From: Gammaproteobacteria bacterium
GTDB taxonomy: Bacteria > Gemmatimonadota > Gemmatimonadetes > Longimicrobiales > Gaopeijiaceae
DNA: 64,000 nt
Assembly: GCA_009840525.1 (NCBI GenBank)
Contig: VXNP01000098.1
Span: forward strand, 1-64,000
Direction of reading: 5' to 3'
Shown here: piece after piece, positions 16,876-25,708 of the stretch
Layout of the letters: each line of letters opens with the position of its first letter
Numbering within the stretch: position 1 is the first letter of the stretch
The notes under the pieces: model-generated
The model's database searches: none
Told to the model about the DNA's origin: nothing
Seen by the model: only the letters and a program-made list of their open reading frames with translations
Made by a program: the position numbers and the translations under genes

Positions 16876-17706
16876 CTACCCCCCCGACCCCCTCCACGCA
16901 TCATACCGCATGCGCAGGGTTCGGACCGGGTTGGCATCTTCGTGCGGCAGGGTATTCGTCGGGATGGCCGAGATGTAGAGGTAGTAGTCCCCGTCGTTGT
17001 AGGGCGCGCGCAGGTTCTCGGGATGGTTATCGGCGAATTCGCCCAGGGTGTTCTCCGGGTCGGCGGCGAGGATGTAGGCGACGTGCGAGGTCTTGCCGTT
17101 GCAGTCGGCGTACGCCTCCGGCAGGGGCTCGGTCTCGCAGGTGCACCGGCTGTCCCCGCCCAGCTCGTCGGCCCTTTCCATGGCGCGCATGACGCGGTCG
17201 ATGACGTCGTCGCTGCCCTCCTGCATGATGCGCGCGGGCTCGGTGAGCGCCTCGGTGGTCGCAATGATGTTGCCCTGGACCGAGTACAGGATGTTGTCCG
17301 GGCTGCGCCCCTGGATGTCCAGCGACACGGGCCGGTTGCCCTCGCCCGAGCGCCCGGCGGTGCGGCCCTGCATGTCGATGATGCCGAACTGGCGGCGCTC
17401 GATGTTGGGATCCTCCTCCAGCATGCGGATGATCTCGACGGGATCGGTGCCGTTCTGCAGCTCGGCGAAGATGAGCTTCTGGTTCTCGTGGGTGCGGTCC
17501 ACGCCCGCCTGGGCGGCGGCCACGCCCACGCCGGGCACCACCACCGCCTGCAGCAGCTTGAGCTGGTCGGGGCCGGTCGCCGCGCAGGTGGCGGAAGCGA
17601 TCACCACGCGCCCGGTGTTGAGATCGATGGCGATGATCGACCAGGTGGCGAGCGCGGTGGAGGGCACCAGGAGGACGAAGGCAAGAGCGAGGAGCAGGCG
17701 TCTCAT
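16876..17706 (-). CDS. Secreted DUF1028 (Ntn-hydrolase-like) protein
   Basis: The 276-residue product has a cleaved signal peptide (MRRLLLALAFVLLVPSTALA) that leaves ATWSIIAIDLNTGRVVIASA at the new N-terminus. This is the DUF1028 start, in which a residue after cleavage is thought to be the Ntn-type nucleophile. A VPGVGVAAAQAGVD motif follows, then a variable middle with three cysteines (CTCETEPLPEAYADC). The function of DUF1028 is unknown; the fold suggests amide or peptide hydrolysis in the periplasm or outside. It follows the TIG-domain gene by 38 bp, probably in one operon. A second, different DUF1028 gene lies at 61711-62796. Confidence 0.8.
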   Translation of the reverse strand: MRRLLLALAFVLLVPSTALATWSIIAIDLNTGRVVIASATCAATGPDQLKLLQAVVVPGVGVAAAQAGVDRTHENQKLIFAELQNGTDPVEIIRMLEEDPNIERRQFGIIDMQGRTAGRSGEGNRPVSLDIQGRSPDNILYSVQGNIIATTEALTEPARIMQEGSDDVIDRVMRAMERADELGGDSRCTCETEPLPEAYADCNGKTSHVAYILAADPENTLGEFADNHPENLRAPYNDGDYYLYISAIPTNTLPHEDANPVRTLRMRYDAWRGSGG

Positions 17707-17744
17707 GGGACCCTCCGCAGGGCTTTCTTGGGGGCAGGTTGAGG

Positions 17745-18398
17745 CTACGGCGAAGTGCTGCGCGCCGGCCGCATGCTTCGGACCGAGAGCGTGGTCTCGT
17801 GCAGACACGGCGAACTCTCGGTGAGGACGCCCTGGACGACCACCTCGGTCCCCATCTCCCAGTCGCCTTCCTCGCCCTCCAGCGCGTAGACGTCGCCGAA
17901 CTCGCCGAACAGCACCGAGCAGGGTTCGCCCACGTGAATAAGCTGGCCCCGGCGGGTGAGGATGCCGTTCTCGTCGGTGGCGTGGAAGTAGTTGGAGAGG
18001 GCGAGCGGCCGGAAGTAAAAGTCGAAGACGATGAACACCGTGGGCCGGTCGAGGTGCGCCCACTCGGGTACGGTGACGGTCATGTCGATCCGGCCCCGCT
18101 CCGTGGTCAGCTCCTGGCCGATCTCCTCGAATCCGAACTGCGCGGCCCCCAGCCCGATGCGGGTCGGTGTGATGGCGGGCAGCCCCCCGGTGTTGATGCT
18201 GACGCGCGTCCCGGCCGGACCCGTGCGTGGGCGGATCGACTCGATGCGGCGCGAGGGCGCATGGCCTTCCACCACTTCGGCCTGCGCCGCGGCCTGGCGC
18301 GCATCCGCGAGACCGAGCACGAGGAACGGGATCGACATCGCCAGGCGTACCGTAAGGCGGACGCGCGCGATCGGGGACGGACTCGGAATCTGGTACAT
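17745..18398 (-). CDS. Secreted protein with IPT/TIG-like domain
   Basis: The 217-residue product has a signal peptide (about residues 1-38, ending ARQAAAQ). An RPRTGPAGTRVSINTGGLPA segment follows, typical of the first strands of IPT/TIG immunoglobulin-like folds, then a mostly beta region with two cysteines near the C-terminus. The ATG at 18398 has GAGGAGG 6 bp upstream, which decides the start over a GTG at 18431. TIG domains occur in many secreted and cell-surface proteins and mediate binding. No specific role can be given. It is the upstream partner of the DUF1028 gene. Confidence 0.7.
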   Translation of the reverse strand: MYQIPSPSPIARVRLTVRLAMSIPFLVLGLADARQAAAQAEVVEGHAPSRRIESIRPRTGPAGTRVSINTGGLPAITPTRIGLGAAQFGFEEIGQELTTERGRIDMTVTVPEWAHLDRPTVFIVFDFYFRPLALSNYFHATDENGILTRRGQLIHVGEPCSVLFGEFGDVYALEGEEGDWEMGTEVVVQGVLTESSPCLHETTLSVRSMRPARSTSP

Positions 18399-18552
18399 GA
18401 TCATCCTCCTCGCCGAAGGCTTCGGCTGCACGAGGTCAACTTGCTACATCGTACTCCAGAGGAGGGGGTTGGGCCAGTGGAGAAAGCCGAGAAAGTGGGT
18501 TCCCAACGCGCTCTCGATGAACGTGGCCACCCCGGGGCTACCGCGCCGTGAA

Positions 18553-18780
18553 CTAGAGGACGAGCGCGAGGGGCAACAGCACCAGGTAGCCGAGGACCAG
18601 CAGCAGGGGAGCCGCGGTGATTGAACCCTGCGCGAGCAGTGCGTACCCCAGGACGATGACCAGCAGTCCGGCGAGGCCGAGGATGCCGTTCTTGCGCGAA
18701 AAGCGCAGTGAGTCGGCATCGCGGTTGCGGTTTCTCTCCCGGCTACGGGCCGCCCGGCGGTTGGTTCGCTTTTTTGCCAT
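18553..18780 (-). CDS. Small two-helix membrane protein
   Basis: The 75-residue product has a strongly basic N-terminus (MAKKRTNRRAARSRERNRNR) and an FSRKNGILGLAGLLVIVLGY segment leading into two hydrophobic helices, the last reaching the C-terminus. The pattern resembles the small DUF3098-type proteins, but I cannot confirm this. It starts 38 bp inside the end of the upstream peptidase gene in another frame, so translation is probably coupled. It is the last gene of the yggS-punA-ileS-rluD-peptidase run. Confidence 0.7.
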   Translation of the reverse strand: MAKKRTNRRAARSRERNRNRDADSLRFSRKNGILGLAGLLVIVLGYALLAQGSITAAPLLLVLGYLVLLPLALVL

Positions 18781-19744
18781 GGGTTCCAAGATCCTGTCGG
18801 TCGCGGGGCGGGTCAAGCCAGAAGGCGGGATCGTTCGGGAGTTCGGAGGCGCGCAGGCGCGCCATGCGCCAGCGTCCGCGGCGGCGGCGCACGACCACCA
18901 TGACGGCGAGCAGGGTCCCCAGGAAGGCCCAGAAGACGAGCGACTGGGAAAGCACCAGGAGCCAGCCGTAGCGGCGGCGCACGTATCGGCCCCAATCTCC
19001 CTCGAGCTGTCCGCTGGTGACGCCGAAGGTACGACGCAGCGCCGCCTCGAAAGAGTTGCCCTCGCGCCAGCGGGACAGGAAGAGCGCGAGGCCCCGCTCG
19101 CCGCTGGACGCCACCAGGTACTCGACGGCGGTCGCGGAGAGCATGTAGGCGACTTCCGCGGATGCCCTGTCCGCGGGCCAACCCAGGGCGAGCGAGTCCA
19201 GCGGGGGCGTGCGGCCTCCCGCCACGGCGATGCGCAGACGCCACCCCTCGGCGGCGTTCCATCCCCCGGAAGCCCATTCCGCATACCCTTCGGAGAACCA
19301 TCTCGGGACGCGCAGGCCCCGCAGGTATTCGTGCAGACCGAGGTGCGCCCATTCGTGCCGCGCCACGCGCTCCTCGCTCCAGCCGCGGGTGCGGTCGTCG
19401 GCGTACATGGGCAAGACGACGGTGCCGATGGAGGGAATGGCCAGGCCCGCGCTCCATTCCGGGACCCGGCCGCCGGCGAATTCCAGGAAGTCGGCCTCGG
19501 ACGCCGCGAGGTACACGGTCGCCGTCGCGGGGAAGCCCGGAGGCAGGCCCGGCAGGTCCGGCGCGTTCGCCAGCAGGTTCAGCAGCCGCTCGGCACGCAG
19601 GGAGTCGCCCGGGGCGTAGTGCATGGTGATCCCGAATCGCGTCAGGGCGGAGTAGACTGACGCATCCTGCTCGGGGGGCGCATCGCGGGGCGGCAGCGGC
19701 AGGAGCGCGGAGACGCACAGGACGAGGATTCCGGGCAGGCTCAT
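18743..19744 (-). CDS. Membrane-anchored gluzincin-type metallopeptidase (peptidase MA-like)
   Basis: The 333-residue product has an N-terminal signal or anchor (MSLPGILVLCVSALLPL) and the zinc motif HEWAH near residues 130-134. A downstream VPRWFSEGYAEW contains the candidate third ligand glutamate. This HExxH plus E spacing is the 'peptidase MA' arrangement. A C-terminal hydrophobic helix (LVLSQSLVFWAFLGTLLAVM) is followed by a basic tail that would be cytoplasmic, so the catalytic domain faces the periplasm. The start at 19744 lies 5 bp after the rluD stop. Substrates are unknown. Confidence 0.82.
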   Translation of the reverse strand: MSLPGILVLCVSALLPLPPRDAPPEQDASVYSALTRFGITMHYAPGDSLRAERLLNLLANAPDLPGLPPGFPATATVYLAASEADFLEFAGGRVPEWSAGLAIPSIGTVVLPMYADDRTRGWSEERVARHEWAHLGLHEYLRGLRVPRWFSEGYAEWASGGWNAAEGWRLRIAVAGGRTPPLDSLALGWPADRASAEVAYMLSATAVEYLVASSGERGLALFLSRWREGNSFEAALRRTFGVTSGQLEGDWGRYVRRRYGWLLVLSQSLVFWAFLGTLLAVMVVVRRRRGRWRMARLRASELPNDPAFWLDPPRDRQDLGTHGKKANQPPGGP

Positions 19745-19749
19745 CCGGA

Positions 19750-20751
19750 TCACCTGTGCGTTCGCGCCCACTCCGCGACCTCCGCCAGGTCCGGAGGGAG
19801 GGACGAACGAAAGCGCATGCGCGTTCCCAGCAGGGGATGGGTGAAAGAGAGGGCGCATGCGTGCAGGAACTGGCGCCGGGTCCCGCGCGCCACCTCCTTC
19901 GCCCAGCGCCGGGCGGGCCCCGACACCCCCCGCTCCCGCCCCGCCCCGTACACGGGATCGCCCACCACCGGGTGCCCGATGTGCGCCAGGTGCACCCGGA
20001 TCTGGTGGGTGCGTCCGGTCTCGAGGCGCACCTCGAGCAGCTCCGCCGCCTCCCAGCGCTCCCGTACCGCCAGGTGGGTGACCGCCCGGCGCCCCCCCTC
20101 CACCACCGCCATGCGCTGCCGGGCCCGGGGATCGCGGCCGATAGGGGCATCCACCGTCATGGGGGTGTCGCGCAGGTGCCCCCAGGCGGCCGCGAGGTAG
20201 GTGCGGCCTACCCTGCGCGCGGCCAGTTCGGCGGAAAGCGCCCGGTGGGCCGCGTCGTTCTTGGCCACCACCAGCAGCCCGGAGGTGTCGCGGTCGAGCC
20301 GGTGCACGATCCCCGGGCGCAGCCGCCCCCCCACCCCGGCCAGGTCGGCGACGTGGTGGAGGAGCGCGTTCACCAAGGTACCCCGCCGGTGGCCCGGCGC
20401 GGGATGCACCACCAGCCCGGCGGGCTTGTCCACCACCAGCAGCGCGTCGTCCTCATGGACCACCGCGAGGGGGATGTCCTCGGGAACGAGGTCGACCGGA
20501 TCGGGTGGCGGGATCTCCACCTCGACGCGCTGCCCGGCCGCCACCGGCGCGGACTTCCTGACCGCCCGCCCCCCCACGCGGACGAGGCCCTGCTCCACCA
20601 GCCGGGCCGCCTGCGTGCGCGACAGGTCGAGGCACCGGGCCAGCCAGGCGTCCAGGCGCTCGGGGCGACCCTCCCCGACCGCGAGCGTTTCGCGCCGACC
20701 GGCCCCATCCCCGACGATGAGCGTCTCGCGCCGCGAGCCAGCCTCGCTCAC
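19750..20751 (-). CDS. rluD: 23S rRNA pseudouridine synthase RluD family
   Basis: The product is about 333 residues. An S4 RNA-binding domain (ERLDAWLARCLDLSRTQAAR) comes first, then the catalytic domain with the family signature GIVHRLDRDTSGLLVVAKND. The aspartate of HRLDRDTSG is the nucleophile. Also present are VVDKPAGLVVHPAPGH and the late TGRTHQIRVHLAHIGHPVVG. RluD-type enzymes make pseudouridines in helix 69 of 23S rRNA. The start is uncertain: a GTG at 20751 leaves a 73-bp gap from ileS, while the open frame extends to 20913 inside ileS with low-complexity sequence. RluA/RluC specificity cannot be excluded. Confidence 0.9.
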   Translation of the reverse strand: MSEAGSRRETLIVGDGAGRRETLAVGEGRPERLDAWLARCLDLSRTQAARLVEQGLVRVGGRAVRKSAPVAAGQRVEVEIPPPDPVDLVPEDIPLAVVHEDDALLVVDKPAGLVVHPAPGHRRGTLVNALLHHVADLAGVGGRLRPGIVHRLDRDTSGLLVVAKNDAAHRALSAELAARRVGRTYLAAAWGHLRDTPMTVDAPIGRDPRARQRMAVVEGGRRAVTHLAVRERWEAAELLEVRLETGRTHQIRVHLAHIGHPVVGDPVYGAGRERGVSGPARRWAKEVARGTRRQFLHACALSFTHPLLGTRMRFRSSLPPDLAEVAEWARTHR

Positions 20752-20824
20752 GACGCCCCCCGGCCGGCCGGCATCGCGCACCGGAGAAACGGCCCGGAGG
20801 GTCGCGGCGCCATCCGACGGCCGG

Positions 20825-23800
20825 CTACCCGCGCGCGCGTGCCAGCGCGATCGCGGCGCGCGTGCCGTCGAACGCGACTTCCCTGTGGCTGGTGTACGCC
20901 TCCGCCGCCCCATCCGCCTCCGCCGCGATCACGAGATCGACCGCCAGCGTCTCGCCCGCGATGAAGCTGCGGTGGCGGGCCGCCGCGGCGCGCACGCCCT
21001 CCGGGCCGGAGATGGCGAGCCGGATGCGGTCGGTGACCTCCAGGCCCGAGTCCCTGCGCAGCCGCTGCACCCGGTTCACCAGTTCGCGCGCGAGCCCCTC
21101 CGCGCGCAGCTCGTCGTCCAGACCGGGGGCGATGGCGGCGGTGAAGCCGTTGGCCGAGCGCACCACCAGGTCGCCGCGCCCGACTTCCGCCACCTCGAGG
21201 TCGTCGGGGCCGAGCGGGTGTTCCCCTCCGTCGACCGTGATGGACACCGCTTCCCCCCCGCGCCAGGCGCGCAACGCCGGCTGCCCGAGGGCACGGATTG
21301 CCGCGGCGGCCGCGTTGCTGTGCCTCTGGAAGCGAGGTCCGAGCATACGGAAATTGGGGCGCGCCTCAAGACGCAACAGGTCGCCGGCATCGCGCACGAA
21401 CACGACCTGCTTGACGTTCAGTTCTTCGCGCAACACCGCCAGCACCTGCGCCCGGAGGGCGACGCCGGGAACAGCCGCATGCAGCGTCCGCAGCGGCTGG
21501 CGCACCCGCACCCCCGCCTGCTCGCGAGCCGCCCGCCCCAGCGTGACGAGCTGGCGCACCGTGTCCATCTCACGCTCCAGACGATCGTCCAGACACCCCT
21601 CGTCCGGCTCCGGCAGCAGGGACAGGTGAACGCTCTCCCCTCCGGTCAGGGCCCGGTGCAGCCAGTCCGCGGTGAAGGGCGCGACCGGCGCGATCAGCTG
21701 GCTCACCGTGCGCAGCGCTACGTGCAGGGTGCGGAAGGCGGCGTCGGCGTCCGCGGCTCCGGTCTTGCCCCAGTAGCGCGGCCGGCTGCGCCGCACGTAC
21801 CAGTTCGAGAGGTCCTCGTCGACGAACTGCGCAACCTTCCGGTATGCGGGAGTGAACTGGTAGCTGTCCAGATCGGACCGCACGCCGCTCACAAGGCGAT
21901 TCAGCCGCGAGAGCATCCAGCGGTCGAGGAGGGACGCCTCGCGCGGGACGGCCATCCGCTCCGGCACGCCGCCCCCGTCCCCGCCGTTCCGCGCATCCCC
22001 GCCGCCCGAGGGTCCCGGGTCGGCCCGCCAACCCTCGACGTTCGCATACAGCGCGAAGAAACGGTACGTGTTGAAGAGGGTGTCGAAGAACTTGCGCGCC
22101 ACCTCGGCGATCCCGCGCTCGTCGTAGCGCTTGGGCACCCACGGATTGCTCACGGTGACGAAATACCAGCGCAGCGGGTCGGCCCCGTACGCGCCCACCG
22201 CCTCCCAGGGATCGACCGCATTGCCCTTCGTCTTCGACATTTTCCGGCCCTCGGCGTCGAGCACCAGGTCGTTGACGAGAACGTTGCGGAACGCCATCCC
22301 CCGTCCGAGCATCGCCGAGATGGCCATCAGCGAATAGAACCAGCCGCGGGTCTGGTCGAGCCCCTCGCTGATGAAATCGGCCGGAAAGTGACGCTCGAAG
22401 TGCTCGCTGTTCTCGAAGGGATAGTGCCACTGCGCGTAGGGCATCGCCCCGGAATCGAACCACACGTCGACCACCGGGGAGGCCCGGCGCATGGTCCCGC
22501 GGCATCCGCTGCAGGGCCAGGTTACCTCGTCGATGAAGGGCCGGTGCGGGTCGAAGTCCTCGCCCAGCGGGCCGGCGCGCTCCTCCAGTTCGGCCAGGCT
22601 GCCGATCCACTCGGTGATGTTGTCGTCGCGGTCGCAAACCCAGACCGGGAGCGGGGTGCCCCAGTAGCGGTCGCGCGACAGCGCCCAGTCCACGTTGCCG
22701 GCCAGCCATTCTCCCATGCGCCCCGCGCCGATCTCCGGCGGGTACCAGGCCGTGTCCCGGTTGATGGCGAGCATCTCGTCCTTGAGGGTCGAGGTGGCGG
22801 CGAACCAGGATTCGCGCGCGATGTAGAGCAGCGGGGACTGACAGCGCCAGCAGTGCGGGTACGAGTGCGCCACCCGGCCGGCCCGCAGGAGGTTGCCTCG
22901 GCGGTCGAGTTCCTCCACCAGCAGTGGATCGGCGTCCTTGACGAACATCCCCCCCACCAGCGGCAGCCCCTCGTGGAAGCGTCCCGCGTCGTCGATGGAA
23001 CGCATGAGCGGGAGGCCGTGGCGCTGGCCGGCCGCGTAGTCGTCCGCGCCGAAGGCGGGCGCGATGTGCACGATGCCGGTGCCGTCCTCCGCCGTAACGA
23101 AGTCCTCGAGGATGATGCGCCACGCCGTATCCGACCCGTCGGGGACCGGCACCACCTCCAGCGGCCGCGCGTAACGGACCCCTTCGAGCGAGCGGGCGTC
23201 GTGCTCGCGCACGATGCGGGCATCCTCGCCGAGCACGCGCTCGACCAGGTCCTTCGCCACGATCACACGCCGGCCGTCCGCCTCCGCCTCGGCGTAGGTG
23301 AGGGCGGGATTGAGCGCCAGCGCCGTGTTTGAAGGCACGGTCCAGGGGGTGGTGGTCCAGGCCAGGAAGGCGCGTCCTTCAGGGTCCGGCTCTCCTTCCT
23401 CGGTGAGGAGAGGAGCGAGGAAGAAGAGCGACGGATCCTCCACCTCGCGATAGCCCAGCGCCACCTCGTGCGAGCTGAGCGCGGTGCCGCAGCGGGGGCA
23501 GTAGGGCACGCTCTTGTGGCCGCGGTAGAGAAGCCCCTTCTTCGCCAGCTCGCTCAGGATCCACCAGACCGACTCGATGTAGCTGGTTTCGCAGGTGACG
23601 TAGGGCCGCTCGTAGTCGAGCCAGTAGGCGATGCGCTCGGACAGCGCCTCCCAGTCCGCCTTGTAGGTGAACACGGAATCACGGCAGGTGCGGTTGAAGC
23701 GTTCGATGCCCACCGCTTCGATCTCGGGCTTCCCCGAGATGCCGAGCGTCTTCTCGGCCTCGATCTCGACCGGGAGCCCGTGCGTGTCCCACCCCGCGAT

Positions 23801-24040
23801 GCGCGTTACCCGGCGTCCCTTGAGCGCCTGGTAGCGGCAGGCGAGGTCCTTTAGCGTGCGCCCGAGGACGTGGTGAAGGCCGGGGCGTGCGTTCGAGGTG
23901 GGCGGTCCCTCGTAGAAGACGAAGGGCTCGCGGCCCTCGGAGGCCTCCATGCTTCGGCGGAAGAGGCCTTCCTCGCGCCAGCGCTCGAGGGTCTGCTGCT
24001 CCAGTTCGAGCAGGGTCGCGGGCAGGTCCGGGTAGCGCAT
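20825..24040 (-). CDS. ileS: Isoleucyl-tRNA synthetase
   Basis: This 1071-residue class I synthetase charges tRNA-Ile in the cytoplasm. The HIGH-equivalent is GLHHVLGR near residue 54, the KMSKS loop is KMSKTKGN near residue 597, and the CP1 editing domain lies between (SYPHCWRCQSPLLYIARESW). The overall arrangement, with RYWGTPLPVWVC and DVWFDSGAMPYAQWHYPF, fits the long 'type 2' or eukaryote-like IleS group. That group lacks the C-terminal zinc finger of the E. coli enzyme and is often less sensitive to mupirocin; this is family knowledge and is not shown here. It starts 9 bp after punA. No lspA lies between it and rluD. Confidence 0.97.
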   Translation of the reverse strand: MRYPDLPATLLELEQQTLERWREEGLFRRSMEASEGREPFVFYEGPPTSNARPGLHHVLGRTLKDLACRYQALKGRRVTRIAGWDTHGLPVEIEAEKTLGISGKPEIEAVGIERFNRTCRDSVFTYKADWEALSERIAYWLDYERPYVTCETSYIESVWWILSELAKKGLLYRGHKSVPYCPRCGTALSSHEVALGYREVEDPSLFFLAPLLTEEGEPDPEGRAFLAWTTTPWTVPSNTALALNPALTYAEAEADGRRVIVAKDLVERVLGEDARIVREHDARSLEGVRYARPLEVVPVPDGSDTAWRIILEDFVTAEDGTGIVHIAPAFGADDYAAGQRHGLPLMRSIDDAGRFHEGLPLVGGMFVKDADPLLVEELDRRGNLLRAGRVAHSYPHCWRCQSPLLYIARESWFAATSTLKDEMLAINRDTAWYPPEIGAGRMGEWLAGNVDWALSRDRYWGTPLPVWVCDRDDNITEWIGSLAELEERAGPLGEDFDPHRPFIDEVTWPCSGCRGTMRRASPVVDVWFDSGAMPYAQWHYPFENSEHFERHFPADFISEGLDQTRGWFYSLMAISAMLGRGMAFRNVLVNDLVLDAEGRKMSKTKGNAVDPWEAVGAYGADPLRWYFVTVSNPWVPKRYDERGIAEVARKFFDTLFNTYRFFALYANVEGWRADPGPSGGGDARNGGDGGGVPERMAVPREASLLDRWMLSRLNRLVSGVRSDLDSYQFTPAYRKVAQFVDEDLSNWYVRRSRPRYWGKTGAADADAAFRTLHVALRTVSQLIAPVAPFTADWLHRALTGGESVHLSLLPEPDEGCLDDRLEREMDTVRQLVTLGRAAREQAGVRVRQPLRTLHAAVPGVALRAQVLAVLREELNVKQVVFVRDAGDLLRLEARPNFRMLGPRFQRHSNAAAAAIRALGQPALRAWRGGEAVSITVDGGEHPLGPDDLEVAEVGRGDLVVRSANGFTAAIAPGLDDELRAEGLARELVNRVQRLRRDSGLEVTDRIRLAISGPEGVRAAAARHRSFIAGETLAVDLVIAAEADGAAEAYTSHREVAFDGTRAAIALARARG

Positions 24041-24049
24041 GGTGACGTT

Positions 24050-24883
24050 CTACGCCAGCGAGGCGACGACCGCGCGGGCCACCGCGGTGAGACCGGGCTC
24101 CGCCTTCATGGCGACCCGGATGATGGTCGGCACGTCGACCTCCTCCAGCGCGTCCGGGAGGCAGACGTCCGTAACGATGCACAGGCCGCATACCCGCATG
24201 CCCATGTGGCGCGCGACGATGACCTCGGGCACGGTGGACATCCCCACCACGTCCGCGCCCATGGCGCGCAGCATTCGGTACTCGGCCCGGGTCTCCAGGC
24301 AGGGCCCGGTCACGGCCGCGTAGACCGCGCGCGCGAGCGGAATGCCCTGGGCGAGGGCGGCGTCCAGGGCGACCTGCTGGAGCCCCCGGTCGTAGGGCTC
24401 GGACATATCCGGAAAGCGCGGGCCGAGCGCATCCGCGTTGGAACCCACCAGCGGATTGTCGCCCAGGAGGTTGATGTGGTCGTCGAGCACCACCAGTTGC
24501 CCCGCCGGCCAGAGCGGGTCCATCCCGCCGCAGGCCGCCGAAACCACGAGGGTGTCCGCGCCCAGGGCGGCCATCACCCGGATGGGGAAGGTCACCTGCT
24601 GGAGGGTGTAGCCCTCGTAGCGGTGGAAACGGCCCTGCATGGCCACCACGGGAACCCCGTCGAGCGTGCCCAGCAGCAGGCGGCCCTCGTGGCTCTCCAC
24701 CGTCGAGACCGGGAAGTGGGGCAGCTCCGCGTAATCGATGGCGCACTCAACGGCGATCTCGCGCGCCAGGCCGCCCAGCCCGGTGCCCAGTACGATGCCC
24801 GCCCTGGCGTGGAGCGTGCACCGGGCGCGCACCACTGCGACCGCTTCGTCGATGCGGGGGACGAGGTCGTTCGCCGTCGTCAT
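24050..24883 (-). CDS. punA: Purine nucleoside phosphorylase
   Basis: This 277-residue cytoplasmic enzyme splits purine nucleosides with phosphate for salvage. Family features appear in order: the phosphate-binding IVLGTGLGGLA loop, the VESHEGRLLLG segment, RFHRYEGYTLQQVTFPIRVM, the VVSAACGGMDP strand, the substrate-binding TGPCLETRAEYRML, and GMSTVPEVIVARHMGMRV. The length is typical of trimeric class I PNP. The ATG at 24883 overlaps the yggS stop as ATGA, so the two genes are co-translated. Confidence 0.95.
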   Translation of the reverse strand: MTTANDLVPRIDEAVAVVRARCTLHARAGIVLGTGLGGLAREIAVECAIDYAELPHFPVSTVESHEGRLLLGTLDGVPVVAMQGRFHRYEGYTLQQVTFPIRVMAALGADTLVVSAACGGMDPLWPAGQLVVLDDHINLLGDNPLVGSNADALGPRFPDMSEPYDRGLQQVALDAALAQGIPLARAVYAAVTGPCLETRAEYRMLRAMGADVVGMSTVPEVIVARHMGMRVCGLCIVTDVCLPDALEEVDVPTIIRVAMKAEPGLTAVARAVVASLA

Positions 24884-25608
24884 GCAACCGTCCCCGCCTG
24901 CCGCGCGGGCGGTCTCGGGCGCGGCCCCAGCAGCGCCGTGCCGATGCGCACCATCGTGCTGCCCTCCTCTATCGCAATGCCGAAGTCGTTGGTCATCCCC
25001 ATCGACAGATGCTCCCCGTGGTATCCCTCGAGCGAACCGAGTTCCTCGTGCAGCCGGCGCAGCGCGCGGAAGCCGCCGCGCAGGACGCCCTCGCGATCGG
25101 TGAACGGGGCCATGGTCATGAGCCCGCGCACAGACAGCCCCGGAAGCTCGGTGATGCGGTGGACGGCCTCCGGCGCCTCCGCAGGGGAGATGCCGCTCTT
25201 GGTACCCTCCCCCGAGGTGTTCACCTGAACCAGCACCGGCAGCGGAGCGGCTCCGGCGGGCACGAAGCGGTCGAGCCGCCCGGCGAGCCGAACCGTGTCC
25301 ACCGAGTGCAGCAGGTCGCAGATCCCGATCACCCGCGGGGCCTTGCGGCGCTGCAGGTGCCCGATCATGTGCCAGCGCGGGGCTGGCAGGCCCTCCAGCG
25401 CCCCCACCTTGACCTCGAGCTCCTCCACCCGGTTCTCGCCGATGTCCCGGATGCCGGCCCCGAGCGCCGCCTCCACCGCCGCCAGCGGGTGGCTCTTGGT
25501 CACCGCCACCAGCGTCACGTCGGCGCCCGTGCGACCGCTCCGGCGCGCGGCCTCCTCGACCTCGTCGCGGACGCGCGGCAGCGCTTCCCTCAGCCTTTCC
25601 GGATACAT
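24880..25608 (-). CDS. YggS-family PLP-binding homeostasis protein
   Basis: The 242-residue single TIM-barrel protein belongs to the YggS/PLPBP family. The lysine of VTLVAVTKSHP near residue 38 is the expected pyridoxal-phosphate Schiff-base lysine. GENRVEELEVK, WHMIGHLQRRKAPRVI, VLVQVNTSGEGTKSGI and the C-terminal LSMGMTNDFGIAIEEGSTMV with IGTALLG are all diagnostic. The protein buffers PLP and affects amino-acid and keto-acid pools; it has no confirmed enzymatic activity. It is the first gene of a minus-strand run with punA, ileS and rluD. Confidence 0.95.
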   Translation of the reverse strand: MYPERLREALPRVRDEVEEAARRSGRTGADVTLVAVTKSHPLAAVEAALGAGIRDIGENRVEELEVKVGALEGLPAPRWHMIGHLQRRKAPRVIGICDLLHSVDTVRLAGRLDRFVPAGAAPLPVLVQVNTSGEGTKSGISPAEAPEAVHRITELPGLSVRGLMTMAPFTDREGVLRGGFRALRRLHEELGSLEGYHGEHLSMGMTNDFGIAIEEGSTMVRIGTALLGPRPRPPARQAGTVA

Positions 25609-25651
25609 CGCTCCATTCCGTCGCCCATGAACCAATCGCCCACAAACCAAA

Positions 25652-25682
25652 GGAACCCCGCCGGAAGCTCCGGCGGGGTTCC
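25652..25682 (-). terminator. Intrinsic terminator of the TonB operon
   Basis: A perfect 14-bp stem (GGAACCCCGCCGGA at 25652-25665, complement at 25669-25682) encloses an AGC loop. On the minus strand it is followed by CTTTGGTTTGTG. It lies 26 bp beyond the tonB stop and upstream of yggS, so it separates the two operons. Confidence 0.85.
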
Positions 25683-25708
25683 TGTCCGGCTCGGACCGTC
25701 CGAAGCGA

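Noticed and set aside
16850-16890. A tRNA-like 5' half (GGGGGGTAGCTCGGGTGGTTCAGAG-type on the minus strand, written here only in outline)
   Set aside because: The D-arm-like part resembles the tRNA-Val at 13651-13725, but no proper anticodon stem-loop or T arm follows, so it is at best a relic.
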